Notes: generated from the letters alone by a model not told the origin. A stretch of 64,000 nucleotides of DNA from Haloarcula pellucida (GCF_014647235.1 NZ_BMOU01000005.1:186379-250378); one strand, 5' to 3'; positions 25,363 through 34,060 are shown, numbered from the stretch's first letter. A program made the numbers and translations.

Positions 25363-26889
25363 TCAGTCGGCGGACTCGGCCCCGCCGTCGGTCATCGACG
25401 CCCTGCCGGTGTCGGCGAGGCGGTCGAAGTCGAACGTCGCGCCGGAGACGCGAGCAGCCACGAGAGCGGCGGCCGTCGAGACGAGGAAGGCGCCGGCGAA
25501 CGAGGTGAGATACAGCGGGTCCGCCGCCGGAAGGAGGCCCCCGACGACGGGAATCGCCGTCGTCACGCCGCGCAGGTCCGGGAAGTACGCTAGACCGACG
25601 GCGAGGCCGGCGAGACTGCTGACGAGCGCACCGGGACCGGTCAGCCCCCGGGAGTAGAGCCCATAGACGAGGGGGAAGGCGACGGCGGCCCCCAGCAGGT
25701 CCGCGAAGAAGAACAGGCGGAGGACGCTCCGAGCGCGCAGGCTGACGTAGATGGCGGCGACGGCGACGACGACGGTGAGCGCCCGAGCGCCGAGTCGGAG
25801 GGTGCGGTCGTCCGGGTCCGCGAGCAGTCGCGGGAGGTCAGCGGTGACGAGACTCGCAAGCGCCGAGAACAGCGAGTCGACGGAACTCACGACCAGTAAG
25901 AGCGCCAGCAGGACGACGGCCAGCAAGAGCCACTCGCCGAACGCGCTCTCGACGAGGACGAAGAAGGCCACGTCGGCGTTGTACGCCGAACTGGAGATGT
26001 CGGTGACGACGTCCGAATGCCCGGCGGCGACGACGCCGAGCAGTGCCGCGACGAAGACGGTAGCGCCGTTGAGGACGGTGGCGTTACGGAAGCCGCGAGC
26101 GACCGTCTCGCTGTCGCGCCCGGCGTAGATGCGCTGCCACCACGTCTGGTTGATGAGTTCCGCGCCGAGGATGGCGAAGGCGAGGCCGAGTCCGAACTGG
26201 AGGCCGGGGAGGAAGCCGACGTCTACGAGCGCGGGGTTCGTCGCGGCGACGCCGGAGTACACCGCACTGGGGCCGCCCAGCGAGAGGACGACGCCACCGG
26301 CGACGAGTGCGAGAAGCGGCAGAACGAGGACGGCCTGTACCGTGTCCGTGACGATGGTCGCCCGGAGACCGCCATACCCCGTATAGAGGAGAACGAACCC
26401 ACCGACGAGGACGGCCGTCTGCCACTGCGGGACGCCAGCGACCAGCGAGAGCGCCCCGGCGATGCCGGTGAGTTCCGCGGCGACGAAGACGAACATGTAC
26501 AGCGCGCTGATGAGGACGACGAAGCCGTACATCGCCGACCCGTAGCGGGCGTGGGCGTACTCGGTGAGCGAGTGGCCCTCGGGGAGGAGTTCGCGGATTC
26601 GGGGGCCGAGTTTCGAGTACGCCAGCATCGGGAGGGCCTCACCGATAGCGTACCCGACGACGGCGGCGACGCCGAAGCCAGCACCGGCCTCGGGCGCGGC
26701 GAGCAGAATCCAGACGCCCATCACCGACGCGACGAGCGTCGCCGTCGTCCGTCCCTCGCCGACGGAGTTGCGGGCGGTGAGGAAGTCGTCGGCCGAGCGG
26801 TCCTGCCCGCGGGTGAACCAGACGCCCAACCCGGCGAAGGCGGCCAGTGTGACGACGGTCAGTCCCAGCGCGACGGCGGTGGTCACCAC
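25363..26889 (-). CDS. Sodium:solute symporter, probable thiamine-precursor (HMP) transporter
   Basis: This SSS-family transporter has 508 residues and about 13 membrane helices; ARNSVGEGRTTATLVASVMG near the N-terminus and the GLRATIVTDTVQ region in the middle fit the family. The preferred start is one of two adjacent GTG codons at 26884-26889; the second would overlap the upstream TenA stop as GTGA. It follows two tenA genes and the block faces a ThiR-type regulator, so the likely substrate is a pyrimidine precursor of thiamine such as HMP. Substrate choice is inferred from context only. Confidence 0.85.
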   Translation of the reverse strand: MVTTAVALGLTVVTLAAFAGLGVWFTRGQDRSADDFLTARNSVGEGRTTATLVASVMGVWILLAAPEAGAGFGVAAVVGYAIGEALPMLAYSKLGPRIRELLPEGHSLTEYAHARYGSAMYGFVVLISALYMFVFVAAELTGIAGALSLVAGVPQWQTAVLVGGFVLLYTGYGGLRATIVTDTVQAVLVLPLLALVAGGVVLSLGGPSAVYSGVAATNPALVDVGFLPGLQFGLGLAFAILGAELINQTWWQRIYAGRDSETVARGFRNATVLNGATVFVAALLGVVAAGHSDVVTDISSSAYNADVAFFVLVESAFGEWLLLAVVLLALLLVVSSVDSLFSALASLVTADLPRLLADPDDRTLRLGARALTVVVAVAAIYVSLRARSVLRLFFFADLLGAAVAFPLVYGLYSRGLTGPGALVSSLAGLAVGLAYFPDLRGVTTAIPVVGGLLPAADPLYLTSFAGAFLVSTAAALVAARVSGATFDFDRLADTGRASMTDGGAESAD

Positions 26890-27638
26890 GAGCGGTCACC
26901 TCCGTCGGTCGCCGTGCCAGCATCGTCGCCCTCGTAGGCCGCGTCGAAGAACGCGACTTCGAGGTCGACGGTCCGGCAGAACAGGTCGGCGAGGCGGGCC
27001 TGACGGCGCTCGCTCGCGGCCGCACCGGCACGGTCCAGTTCCGTCCGAAGCCACTCGACGAACGACTCGAAGGCCGGGACGGCGTGGAGGTCGACCCACT
27101 CGGCGAGGTAGAACCGCTCCGGTCGGTCGGCGTCGCCCTCGGCGGTCGCCCACGCGAGGTACACCCACTCCGCGGGGACGAGGACGGCCAGCGTCTCGGC
27201 GTACCCGCCCTCGCGCGAGGCCCGAAGGAGCAGGTCCCGGAACGCCGCCGTCGTCTCGGTCAGTGCCGGGTCCTCGTAGGTCGACTCGGGTACGCCGAGG
27301 GCGTCGAACGACCGCTCGAAGTAGTCGTTCTCGTCGTCCGTGAGCGTCCCGAGGAAATCGACCAGTCGGGACTTGGCGGCCATCGACGGCGCGTCGCCGA
27401 CCGAATGCCCGAACGTCCCGACGAGCGTCTCCAGAAAGGCGTAGTCCTGCACCAGATACCGCCGGAAGACGGCGTCGTCGAGCGTGTCGGCGTGGAGTTC
27501 GCGGGTGAACCGGTGGTCGGTGGCGGCGTCCCACGACGGCCCCGCCTGTGCGCGAAGCCACTCGGTGAACCGGGGGTCCTCGCGGCCCTCGGCGTAGGCG
27601 GCGTAGGTGTCCGGCACCGCCGACGAGTCGCCCGTCAC
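26883..27638 (-). CDS. TenA-family protein, TenA_E-like (no catalytic Cys)
   Basis: The 251 residues from GTG 27636-27638, which overlaps the upstream tenA stop as GTGA, form the all-helical TenA fold: LVQDYAFLETLVGTFGHSV matches the region RQDYVYLVEYARVFALG of the first TenA. The segment equivalent to the active Cys135 reads LAVLVPAEWVYLAWA and has no Cys, as in the TenA_E branch of the family. Such proteins accompany classical TenA in thiamine salvage and may act on a different pyrimidine breakdown product. The 85-residue upstream extension is antisense-like sequence within tenA. Confidence 0.88.
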   Translation of the reverse strand: MTGDSSAVPDTYAAYAEGREDPRFTEWLRAQAGPSWDAATDHRFTRELHADTLDDAVFRRYLVQDYAFLETLVGTFGHSVGDAPSMAAKSRLVDFLGTLTDDENDYFERSFDALGVPESTYEDPALTETTAAFRDLLLRASREGGYAETLAVLVPAEWVYLAWATAEGDADRPERFYLAEWVDLHAVPAFESFVEWLRTELDRAGAAASERRQARLADLFCRTVDLEVAFFDAAYEGDDAGTATDGGDRSW

Positions 27639-28300
27639 ACCGACCACGTCTCCTCTCGCCACGCGGCGTCCCAGAAGCGGTACTCGTACCGCGCCGACGT
27701 CTCGAATAACTCGCGATAGCGCTCGCGTTCGGCCGCGGTGGCGTCGGCGGCCACGTCGTCCATCAGGTCCTTGCACCACTCGGCGAGGTCGGTGAACTCC
27801 TCGCCGGCGTACATCTCGATCCACGCGGCGTACTGCTCGTGGTCTGGTCGGCCCCGTTCGTCCAGTCGCCGGGCCGTCTCGTTGAACCCCCACATACAGG
27901 GCAGCAGCGCGGCCACGAGGTCGCCGAACGTCCCGGTGGCGGCGATTCGCACGAGAAAGTCAGTGTATGCCCGCGTCGTCGGTGACGGGTCGGTGGCTTC
28001 GAGGGCGGCCTCGCTGATGCCGAACTCGGCGGCGTACTCCCGGTGGAGGTCCATCTCCGTGTTGATGGTCGTATCGAGAAGCGTAGCGAACGTACCCATC
28101 CGGGCGAGGTCCGGGGCGTTGGCGGCTCCCAGCGCGAACACCCGCGCGTACTCCACGAGGTAGACGTAGTCCTGTCGCACCCAGTAGCGAAACGGGGCCT
28201 CGTCTAAGGTCCCCTCCCCCAGCTGTTCGACCATCGGGTGGTCGACGACGGCGTCCCAAATCGGATCGCCCACGTCGGCCAGCTCGTCGGTGAAGCTCAT
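27635..28300 (-). CDS. tenA: Thiaminase II/aminopyrimidine hydrolase TenA
   Basis: TenA hydrolyses aminomethyl-pyrimidine breakdown products of thiamine to HMP for salvage. The 221-residue protein starts at ATG 28298-28300 and keeps the catalytic Cys135 (LLPCMWGFNE) and the RQDYVYL segment near residue 42. It leads the tenA-tenA_E-SSS operon, with genes overlapping by 4-7 nt. The promoter lies in the 110-bp region shared with thiR; the minus-strand TATA-like AGTTATA is about 30 nt from the ATG, so the mRNA is probably leaderless. Confidence 0.93.
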   Translation of the reverse strand: MSFTDELADVGDPIWDAVVDHPMVEQLGEGTLDEAPFRYWVRQDYVYLVEYARVFALGAANAPDLARMGTFATLLDTTINTEMDLHREYAAEFGISEAALEATDPSPTTRAYTDFLVRIAATGTFGDLVAALLPCMWGFNETARRLDERGRPDHEQYAAWIEMYAGEEFTDLAEWCKDLMDDVAADATAAERERYRELFETSARYEYRFWDAAWREETWSV

Positions 28301-28326
28301 AGACGTGCATCGTCGACCCACGGTGA

Positions 28327-28354
28327 TATAACTTCCCGATACAATCCAGTTATA
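28327..28354. promoter_or_regulatory. Divergent tenA/thiR promoter with inverted repeat
   Basis: TATAACT (28327-28333) and AGTTATA (28348-28354) form a perfect inverted repeat with a 14-nt spacer between the tenA and thiR starts. The left arm fits the tenA TATA box. The spacing of arm centres (21 bp, two helical turns) suits a dimeric regulator, and ThiR encoded next door is the natural candidate. No THI-box (TPP riboswitch) motif is visible. Confidence 0.5.
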
Positions 28355-28410
28355 GGCCGCAGCGCCGTCGATGTCGAACTGTTAAGCCGTGGGTCGTCCA
28401 ACCCCGTGGT

Positions 28411-29334
28411 ATGTCGCTCCGGTTGCCGAGCGAAATCGTCGTCGAGGACGTGTTGCCGACGCTCCGGGTACTGCTCGCCCGCGAACTCGCAGACCACGGG
28501 CTGACCCAGCAGGAGATAGCGGCACACCTCGGCGTGACGCAGGCGGCCGTCTCGACGTACGTAAGCGGCGACCCGAGCGTCGAGGCACGGATCGCCGACC
28601 ACCCGCGAACCGCGGCGACCGTCGAGCGAGTCGCCGACGGACTGGCAAACGACGAGATGGACGCCTACGACGCGCTCGCGGCCGTCTTGGAACTCGTCCG
28701 TGCGTTCGAGGACCGCGGCCCCATCTGTGAACTCCACGAGGAAGCGATGCCGGGCCTCGAAGGACTGGGGTGTGACCTCTGTGTCCGCGGCGTCAACCCG
28801 GAACTCCGGACCGAGCGCGCAGTACTCGACAGCGTCCGGGAGGCCAGTCGCGTCCTCGCGACGACGCCGGGCCTCGCCGCGTTCGTCCCGAACGTCGGCA
28901 CGAACGTCGGCACGGCGCTCCCGGACGCCGAGAGTCGGTCGGACGTGGCCGCGGTGCCCGGCCGCATCTACGTGATGGACAACAGCATCGAAGTCCCCGC
29001 GAACCCGGAGTTCGGCGCCTCCGCTCACGTCGCGACGACGATTCTCGCGGCGATGACCGTCGACCCCGACCGCCGCGGCGCGCTGAACCTCGCTACCGAC
29101 GACGCCTTCCTCGCGGCCGCCCGGGACCGCGGCCTCGACACCATGGAGTTCGACGCCGGCTACGAGAACCGCGGCGACCGCCTCAGCGAACAGTTCGAGG
29201 AACGCGGGAGCGTCCCCGACATCGTCTTCCACCGCGGCGCGTTCGGTATCGAACCGATCACGTACGTCCTCTCGGAGACGGGTGCCGATGCGGCGCGACT
29301 GGTCGCAGAGTTGGTCGCGGCGACGGAGTCCTAG
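28411..29334 (+). CDS. thiR: ThiR-type thiamine regulator (HTH + ThiN domain)
   Basis: An N-terminal helix-turn-helix (LTQQEIAAHLGVTQAAVSTYVSG, about residues 31-53) is followed by a linker with a CDLC cysteine pair and a C-terminal ThiN domain (about 130-305; VPNVGTNVGTAL, IYVMDNSIEVPANPEFGASAHVATTIL). ThiN alone is a thiamine-phosphate synthase; fused to HTH it is the archaeal thiamine regulator ThiR, which senses thiamine phosphates. The gene is divergent from tenA-tenA_E-SSS, with thiE elsewhere in the window (54747-55391). 307 residues; ATG start within good spacing of an AT-rich promoter. Confidence 0.92.
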   Translation: MSLRLPSEIVVEDVLPTLRVLLARELADHGLTQQEIAAHLGVTQAAVSTYVSGDPSVEARIADHPRTAATVERVADGLANDEMDAYDALAAVLELVRAFEDRGPICELHEEAMPGLEGLGCDLCVRGVNPELRTERAVLDSVREASRVLATTPGLAAFVPNVGTNVGTALPDAESRSDVAAVPGRIYVMDNSIEVPANPEFGASAHVATTILAAMTVDPDRRGALNLATDDAFLAAARDRGLDTMEFDAGYENRGDRLSEQFEERGSVPDIVFHRGAFGIEPITYVLSETGADAARLVAELVAATES

Positions 29335-29362
29335 GCGTCGTCGAGAGTGGGCACGGTGCGGT

Positions 29363-29548
29363 GGCCGGGAGCGCGTTCTGTCGCGCGACCCGGGGACAGG
29401 CAGGCCTGCCTGTGAAGCAGACCGCGCCTCCGGCGCGGTTTCACCGGACGCGAACAGCGTGAGTGGCCGGCGGTTTTCCCAAGTTTTTGCAACGGGTGGT
29501 TCCCGCAGCGCCTCCGGCGCGAGGACACCCCTCGCAGTAAAAAGTGGG
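29363..29548 (+). repeat. Hairpin-rich intergenic repeat, copy 2 (between thiR and cheF2)
   Basis: It shares three blocks in order with 1000-1255: 29363-29404, 29466-29491 (with TTTTCCCAAGTTTTTGC) and 29518-29548 (ending GCAGTAAAAAGTGGG). The parts between blocks differ in sequence but again form perfect stems: a perfect 18-bp palindrome at 29396-29413, CCGCGCC-TCC-GGCGCGG at 29422-29438 and a 5-bp stem at 29509-29521. It lies between convergent genes and downstream of the same-strand thiR, as copy 1 lies downstream of acn. Confidence 0.7.
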
Positions 29549-29551
29549 AGC

Positions 29552-30430
29552 TTAGACGTTGACGTCCTCTAAGAACCGGCTCGCCACGACCTGTCCCTTC
29601 GGGGTGAGCGTCGGGCCGTCCGACCCGTCCTGAATGAGGCCGTCGGCTTCGAGGTCCTGTAGGAGCATCGACACCGCCGCCGAGTCCTTCCCGAGGATGC
29701 CCGCCAGCGGCATCCCCTCCATGTCGCCGGTCGAGTACATCGCGACCAGTACCTCCTTTTTGTCCTTCGTGAGGTCGACGTTCTGTAGCTCCTCCATGAG
29801 GCCGGAGTACTCCCGGCGGAGGTATCGACCGAGGATGGACATCTTTCGGGAGGAGGCCAGCGCCGCGAGCGTCGTCACCGCGGTGCCGTTCTGCATGTGT
29901 CTGACGACCAGCACTGGCCGGGTCCCGCCGGCTATCTCCCGGCTCGTACGGTCGAAGTCGGAGACGGTCTCGAGGTCGATGGCGAAGGTGTCGTCGCCGC
30001 GACGGAACTCGACGGACCCGGGCGTGAGAAAGAGGCGGGCCGACTGGAACTCGTCGTCGGTGACGCGACCACCGACGCGGGCGCGCTCTTTGACCGTCGT
30101 CTCGGTGCCGTTGATGATGGCCTTAAACAGGAGCGTCCCGAACTTCTCGATCTTCTCGTCGTCGGCCTCGATGGCGGCGACGAGTCGACGACCGCCCTTC
30201 TCGAAGGCGATGGTCACCGTCGAGTCGAAGAAGTCCCCGAGGTCGGGCGGCACCTGCCCGATGGCGATGTCGAAGATGGCATCGAGGGGAATCGTCAGTT
30301 TGTCGTCCTCGCTGGCGGCGAGAACGAGGCGTTTCTGCGAGAGGACCACGCGGCCCTTGACAGGATCACCACGGCTGGCCACCTCCGAGTTGAACTGGCC
30401 GACGAAATCCGCGATGACTGATTCCGACAT
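29552..30430 (-). CDS. cheF2: Second CheF-family adaptor
   Basis: The 292-residue CheF/DUF439 protein is paralogous to 22028-22897: both have a PH-like start (GRVVLSQKRLVLAASEDDKLTIPLDAIF) and a C-terminal winged helix (KEVLVAMYSTGDMEGMPLAGILGKDSAAVSMLLQDLEADGLI). In Halobacterium salinarum two CheF genes (OE2402F, OE2404R) lie close together in the che region. Here about 6.6 kb with membrane module 2 and the thiamine block separates them. It is the OE2404R-like member by orientation. It converges with thiR. Confidence 0.92.
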   Translation of the reverse strand: MSESVIADFVGQFNSEVASRGDPVKGRVVLSQKRLVLAASEDDKLTIPLDAIFDIAIGQVPPDLGDFFDSTVTIAFEKGGRRLVAAIEADDEKIEKFGTLLFKAIINGTETTVKERARVGGRVTDDEFQSARLFLTPGSVEFRRGDDTFAIDLETVSDFDRTSREIAGGTRPVLVVRHMQNGTAVTTLAALASSRKMSILGRYLRREYSGLMEELQNVDLTKDKKEVLVAMYSTGDMEGMPLAGILGKDSAAVSMLLQDLEADGLIQDGSDGPTLTPKGQVVASRFLEDVNV

Positions 30431-30512
30431 GTCGCTCGTGGTACCGGTTACAGCCGCCGGTCTATTGAGCGTTTCGCGCCAGTATCAGTCGGGAAAACCG
30501 GGGCCGACGCGG

Positions 30513-30941
30513 TCATCCGTCGAGGTCCCGTGCGATGTCGGACAGCGAGGAGTCCGGGGAGTCGGTCGCAGTGTAGACGACGCGAGTCCCCGGCGTTCGG
30601 AGGCCGTACTGGTGACCGGCAGTGACGACGTCTAAGTGAGCCGACCCGCCCAGCGAGACGCTACCGTCGGCGATCCACTCGGCGAGGCGGTTCTCGCCCT
30701 CGTGGTCGCGTGCGACGCGCCGGTTGTCGGCGACGTGCGTGACGACGACGTCGCCCTCGATGCTCGTCTCGATAGCCGCGTGGTAGGTGTCGCCGTCCAG
30801 CGCCATCCCGACGACGTCGCCCTCCTGCAGGTCGACGGCGTCCGGGAGTACGACTCGCGGGCGGTCGGTGCGCCCGATGGACTCGACGGGGACGCGGTGT
30901 GTCTCGACGGCGTCGTGGTCGCTCGGAACGCGCTCGCTCAC
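30513..30941 (-). CDS. Conserved haloarchaeal protein (DUF7112-like)
   Basis: The 142-residue acidic soluble protein has an N-terminal beta-rich part ([34 protein letters not shown]) that looks like a small barrel of the SpoVT/RNA-binding kind. I recall similar proteins as DUF7112; the function is not known. Its start overlaps the stop of the S6e gene by 4 nt, so the two are cotranscribed, hinting at a translation-related role. Confidence 0.75.
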   Translation of the reverse strand: MSERVPSDHDAVETHRVPVESIGRTDRPRVVLPDAVDLQEGDVVGMALDGDTYHAAIETSIEGDVVVTHVADNRRVARDHEGENRLAEWIADGSVSLGGSAHLDVVTAGHQYGLRTPGTRVVYTATDSPDSSLSDIARDLDG

Positions 30942-31327
30942 TCGTCGTCGGCACCGAGCAGATCGTCGACCGGTTCGCTGCCGCGGCCGACGATTGTGGC
31001 GTTGATCTGGCGCGTCTCGTCGCTGACTTCGCGTCCGCGGATGGTGATGCGCTTTCGCTCGCCGTCGGTGGTCGGTTCGAAGCCGATACCGCCGTCGGAC
31101 ATGATAGACTTCGTCTGGGTGCCGCGGACGTCGGGTCGCATCGGTCGGCCGGCGGTGTCGGAGCCACCGGTGAGTTCGAGCGTGTAGCCGTCGAGGCCGA
31201 CGGCACCGGCGTCGACCTCGTCGCCGAGTTCGCGGCCGATGAAGCGGTTTGCGTCCTGTCCGTCGACGTCGATCTGGTACGTGTGGCCGCTCTCCGGGTC
31301 GGAGACAGCGACAGTGAATTCAGCCAT
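30938..31327 (-). CDS. rps6e: 30S ribosomal protein S6e
   Basis: S6e is a small-subunit protein of archaeal and eukaryotic ribosomes. The ATG at 31325-31327 gives [21 protein letters not shown] and 129 residues, the usual archaeal length without the eukaryotic C-terminal tail. Diagnostic segments are [37 protein letters not shown] and [18 protein letters not shown]. The acidic composition is haloarchaeal. It is followed by the 30513 gene with a 4-nt overlap. Confidence 0.96.
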   Translation of the reverse strand: MAEFTVAVSDPESGHTYQIDVDGQDANRFIGRELGDEVDAGAVGLDGYTLELTGGSDTAGRPMRPDVRGTQTKSIMSDGGIGFEPTTDGERKRITIRGREVSDETRQINATIVGRGSEPVDDLLGADDE

Positions 31328-31483
31328 ACCTATTTCGTATCTATCGCGCTTCAAAAGCGCATCGAAGCGTCCCGGCCAGCACCTCGTGACGGTCCACCAC
31401 GGTCTGTCGGAGGCCGACAGCGACGGCGAGACGCTAACTGGTTAGGTACTACTGGCTCCACCACCCGGTGTGTCGGTAGGAGT

Positions 31484-31792
31484 ATGAGCAAGACGACGAG
31501 GGCGGCGGAGCGGGTCGGTGACGGCGAGTCGGTACGGGACCTCGGCGACGCCATGGGGACGCTGAGCGGGTCGATGGGCGACTTCAGCGACGAACTGACG
31601 TCGCTCCAGCGGGCCGTGACGGACCTGCAGGACTCGACCCGGCGAGCGAGCGAGCACCAACGGGCAGTGTCGGCGTCGCTACACCGCGCCGCCGACAGTT
31701 TGGCGGGCGAACCGTCGGCGGACGAACAACGTGCCAGTCGAGTGAGCGATAAGTCGACGGCCGCGAAGACGTCGATGGTCGCCGACGACTAG
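31484..31792 (+). CDS. Small coiled-coil protein
   Basis: A 102-residue product starts at ATG 31484, about 155 nt from the divergent S6e start. Residues 20-75 (LGDAMGTLSGSMGDFSDELTSLQRAVTDLQDSTRRASEHQRAVSASLHRAADSL) have heptad-like spacing and should form a coiled coil. It has no membrane helix or known motif, and I do not recognise the family. Its stop overlaps the stop of the convergent 31789 gene by 3 nt. The codon pattern (G/C in third positions) supports coding. Confidence 0.6.
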   Translation: MSKTTRAAERVGDGESVRDLGDAMGTLSGSMGDFSDELTSLQRAVTDLQDSTRRASEHQRAVSASLHRAADSLAGEPSADEQRASRVSDKSTAAKTSMVADD

Positions 31793-32214
31793 CGTTTCTC
31801 GGCGTCGACGATGGTACTGACGCGGGCGTTCGCCTTGAGGCGGAGTCCGGCACCGCCGACCGACAGCGGAATCCTTGGCAGTTCGTCGACGTGGAGCGTC
31901 GGGTGGGTCGCGCCGCGTTCGAGGAGTTCGGTCCGTGGCTGGACGGTCACCGTCGCCTCACCGGTCAGGGACTCGTTGAACTCGACGAGGTACTGCCCGG
32001 CCCGGAGCGTCCACCAGTCGTAGTCGTCCTCGGGGTCGCGCTTCGCGCTGGCGTGGGGCGCGGTCCCGGCCGGTTCGAGTTCGCCGCCGCCGAAGTCGAT
32101 GCGACCGGGGTCGACCACCTCGTACACCTCGGCGACGGTCAAGTCGAAGCCGGGACTGTCCGTCTGTGTCTGTTCGTGGACGGCGTCGGTGACGTACTCG
32201 CTGAGGTCGGCCAT
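31789..32214 (-). CDS. dUTPase/dCTP deaminase-fold protein
   Basis: The 141 residues match the trimeric dUTPase/DCD fold: the strand-rich core LRAGQYLVEFNESLTGEATVTVQPRTELLERGATHPTLHVD corresponds to the region around the first family motifs, and LSVGGAGLRLKANARVSTI to a later one. Canonical catalytic residues are not all obvious, so it may be a dUTP pyrophosphatase-like housecleaning enzyme or a degenerate relative. It precedes the convergent small coiled-coil gene and follows hsp20 by about 60 nt. Confidence 0.7.
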   Translation of the reverse strand: MADLSEYVTDAVHEQTQTDSPGFDLTVAEVYEVVDPGRIDFGGGELEPAGTAPHASAKRDPEDDYDWWTLRAGQYLVEFNESLTGEATVTVQPRTELLERGATHPTLHVDELPRIPLSVGGAGLRLKANARVSTIVDAEKR

Positions 32215-32271
32215 ACGTGGACGTGTCGGCCCGGCGGCGCAAAACTATGGGGGCGGACCGACACCGAACAG

Positions 32272-32577
32272 TCAGGTGATATCGATACGCCGGCCCTCCC
32301 GTTCCCGGTCGTCGAGAGGGAGCGTGACTTCCAACACACCGTCCTCGATGGTCGCCGTGATATCGGCCTCGCGAATCGACCGCGGGAGACCAATCGACCG
32401 GTGGAACACCCGCGAGCGCTCGCCCGGGTCGTGGCGTTCGGCCTCGACGTGGAGGTGCCGGTCGTGCCACCGCAGGTCGACGTCCTCGCGGTCGAACCCC
32501 GACAGTTCGACGAGGACGACGAACGCATCGTCCTCGCGGTACAGTTCGACGCCTTTGGCGGGATGGTGCGTCACCAT
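32272..32577 (-). CDS. hsp20: Hsp20/alpha-crystallin family small heat shock protein
   Basis: The ATG at 32575-32577 gives 101 residues that are nearly all alpha-crystallin domain: DDAFVVLVELSGFDREDVDLRWHDRHLHVEAER and the late GVLEVTLPL strand. Both N- and C-terminal arms are short, so oligomers may be small. The much longer in-frame extension overlaps the opposite gene at 32707 and is rejected. It is an ATP-independent chaperone by family. Confidence 0.88.
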   Translation of the reverse strand: MVTHHPAKGVELYREDDAFVVLVELSGFDREDVDLRWHDRHLHVEAERHDPGERSRVFHRSIGLPRSIREADITATIEDGVLEVTLPLDDREREGRRIDIT

Positions 32578-32706
32578 ACGTGTTACTTCGGCAACTAGAT
32601 GGAAAAAGGGCACAGGCGGTTCCCAGCAGGGGAGACGGCTTCGGGCGGCCCGAGCGCTGGCTGGGAGAACGCCGTGCTTTTGCGTTCCGAACGACTCGGA
32701 GCCAGT

Positions 32707-33138
32707 ATGAGCAAGCACACGGAGTTTCTGGCGGGCGAGCGGCCCGACGACGTCCTCTTTTTCCTCCACGAGGACGCCGTCTCGAACCCCGGCGCGCTGG
32801 CGGAGTACGCCGACGCCGTCGACGACGGCCACGTCCTCGTCCTCCCCGGCGACGACGGGCGTAGCGCCTTCCAGTCGGCCACCGGCATCGATCCGATGGG
32901 GCTCGCACAGGAGGCGATGGGCACCGACGGGACGGTTCGGGACGACCTGACCGGCGCGGTCTGTCCGGTCGAGGAGGAGGAACCCGAGGAGAACCACACC
33001 ACGCGGTTCGTCTTCGCCTTCGCGGAGGCCCAGAACGAGGAGGTCGGTGGCCTCTACGCCGACGGCGACGTGATTCACGCCTACGCCGTCTGTGCCTGCG
33101 GCGAGCGGTACAGCGACAAGTGGGTCGTCGACGAGTAG
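32707..33138 (+). CDS. Conserved haloarchaeal protein (DUF5807-like)
   Basis: The 143-residue soluble acidic protein starts at ATG 32707 (MSKHTEFLAGERPDDVLFFLHEDAV). The C-terminal half has ENHTTRFVFAFAEAQNEEVGGLYADGDVIHAYAVCACGERYSDKWVVDE with a CACGERY cysteine pair that could bind a metal. I recall this family as DUF5807, restricted to haloarchaea, with unknown function. It is divergent from hsp20 with about 130 bp between starts. Confidence 0.78.
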   Translation: MSKHTEFLAGERPDDVLFFLHEDAVSNPGALAEYADAVDDGHVLVLPGDDGRSAFQSATGIDPMGLAQEAMGTDGTVRDDLTGAVCPVEEEEPEENHTTRFVFAFAEAQNEEVGGLYADGDVIHAYAVCACGERYSDKWVVDE

Positions 33139-33247
33139 CGGTGTCGCACATCGGGTCGAGACACTGCGCATGGACGTCCGCCACGAGTCCACCGACGCCA
33201 CGCCATTCGTTCTGAGCGCCTCGTCGGTCCCGCCGCCGGACGGCCGA

Positions 33248-33685
33248 TTACAGGCGGAACGGTTCGGCGACGCGCGCGACCAGCGCCCGCAGTAGCCCCG
33301 TGAGTACGCCGCCGTCGTGGACGTACGGCGACCCGACCTCCTCGCGGGTGACGCCGTGGCGGAGGTGTTGGACGCCGTCGACGAGAAACCACCCACCGAG
33401 GAGCGCACCCGCCGCGGGCGTCCACCACGGGGCCGAGAGCGTCGTCACGTAGCCCGCCCCAACGAGGACGAGACCGCCGAATAAGACGTGGTCGGCGTAG
33501 TCGCCGACGATGGCTTCGACACCGTCGGTCACGAGTTGCAACAGAACGAACAGCGCGGCTACCGCCACGGCGAACGACGGCGTCTCACCGAGGACGAACA
33601 GCGTGCCGCCGACGGCGACGCCTCTGAGAAGTTCCCCGGCCAGCGTCGCGCGGTCGGGCCACCACGTAGGGAGGGCGGAGGGCAT
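33248..33685 (-). CDS. Small multi-spanning membrane protein
   Basis: The 145-residue product starts at MPSALPTWWPDRATL; a start 11 codons upstream at 33718 is also possible. It has four hydrophobic stretches (about 15-35, 38-56, 68-88 and 94-112) and an amphipathic C-terminus (GLLRALVARVAEPFRL). The family is not recognised. Upstream on the same strand lies the triplicated tail of the DHH gene, so duplications separate it from its original upstream neighbour. Confidence 0.6.
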   Translation of the reverse strand: MPSALPTWWPDRATLAGELLRGVAVGGTLFVLGETPSFAVAVAALFVLLQLVTDGVEAIVGDYADHVLFGGLVLVGAGYVTTLSAPWWTPAAGALLGGWFLVDGVQHLRHGVTREEVGSPYVHDGGVLTGLLRALVARVAEPFRL

Positions 33686-33867
33686 CGCGCTGGTCGGAGC
33701 ATCCGCCGGCGGCCACATCAGCGTTCCGGCGCTCGCGTTCGAGCGCGCCCGTCGGCGTCTACTCGGCTGCCGCTACCGCTCGGTGTCGACGCCTTCGTCC
33801 TCCTCTTCGGGCAACCGCTTGAACGCGTCCACGATCGCCTGTTTCGCCACCGCGCCGTGGGTCGTCC

Positions 33868-33966
33868 GAGTCCACCTTTTTCTTCGTCGGGTGGTCTCGC
33901 TCCGCTCGACCACCGCTCCTCGAAAAACGTGGGCGAAAAAGACGCTCGCTCCGCTCGCGTCCGGTC
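33868..33966 (-). repeat. Hairpin-rich 3'-end repeat, copy 3
   Basis: On the minus strand this reads CTTTTTCGCCCACGTTTTT, then a stem GGTGGTC...GACCACC, then GACGAAGAAAAAGGTGG. It corresponds to the middle block, hairpin and 3' block of the copies at 1000-1255 and 29363-29548. It follows a duplicated DHH gene tail. Confidence 0.65.
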
Positions 33967-34060
33967 TACCGCTCGGTGTCGACGCCTTCGTCCTCCTCTT
34001 CGGGCAACCGCTTGAACGCGTCCACGATCGCCTGTTTCGCCACCGCGTCGTGGGTCGTCC

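Noticed and set aside
28301-28410. TPP riboswitch before tenA
   Set aside because: No THI-box CTGAGA core or matching stems are visible, and transcripts appear leaderless; ThiR control is more likely.
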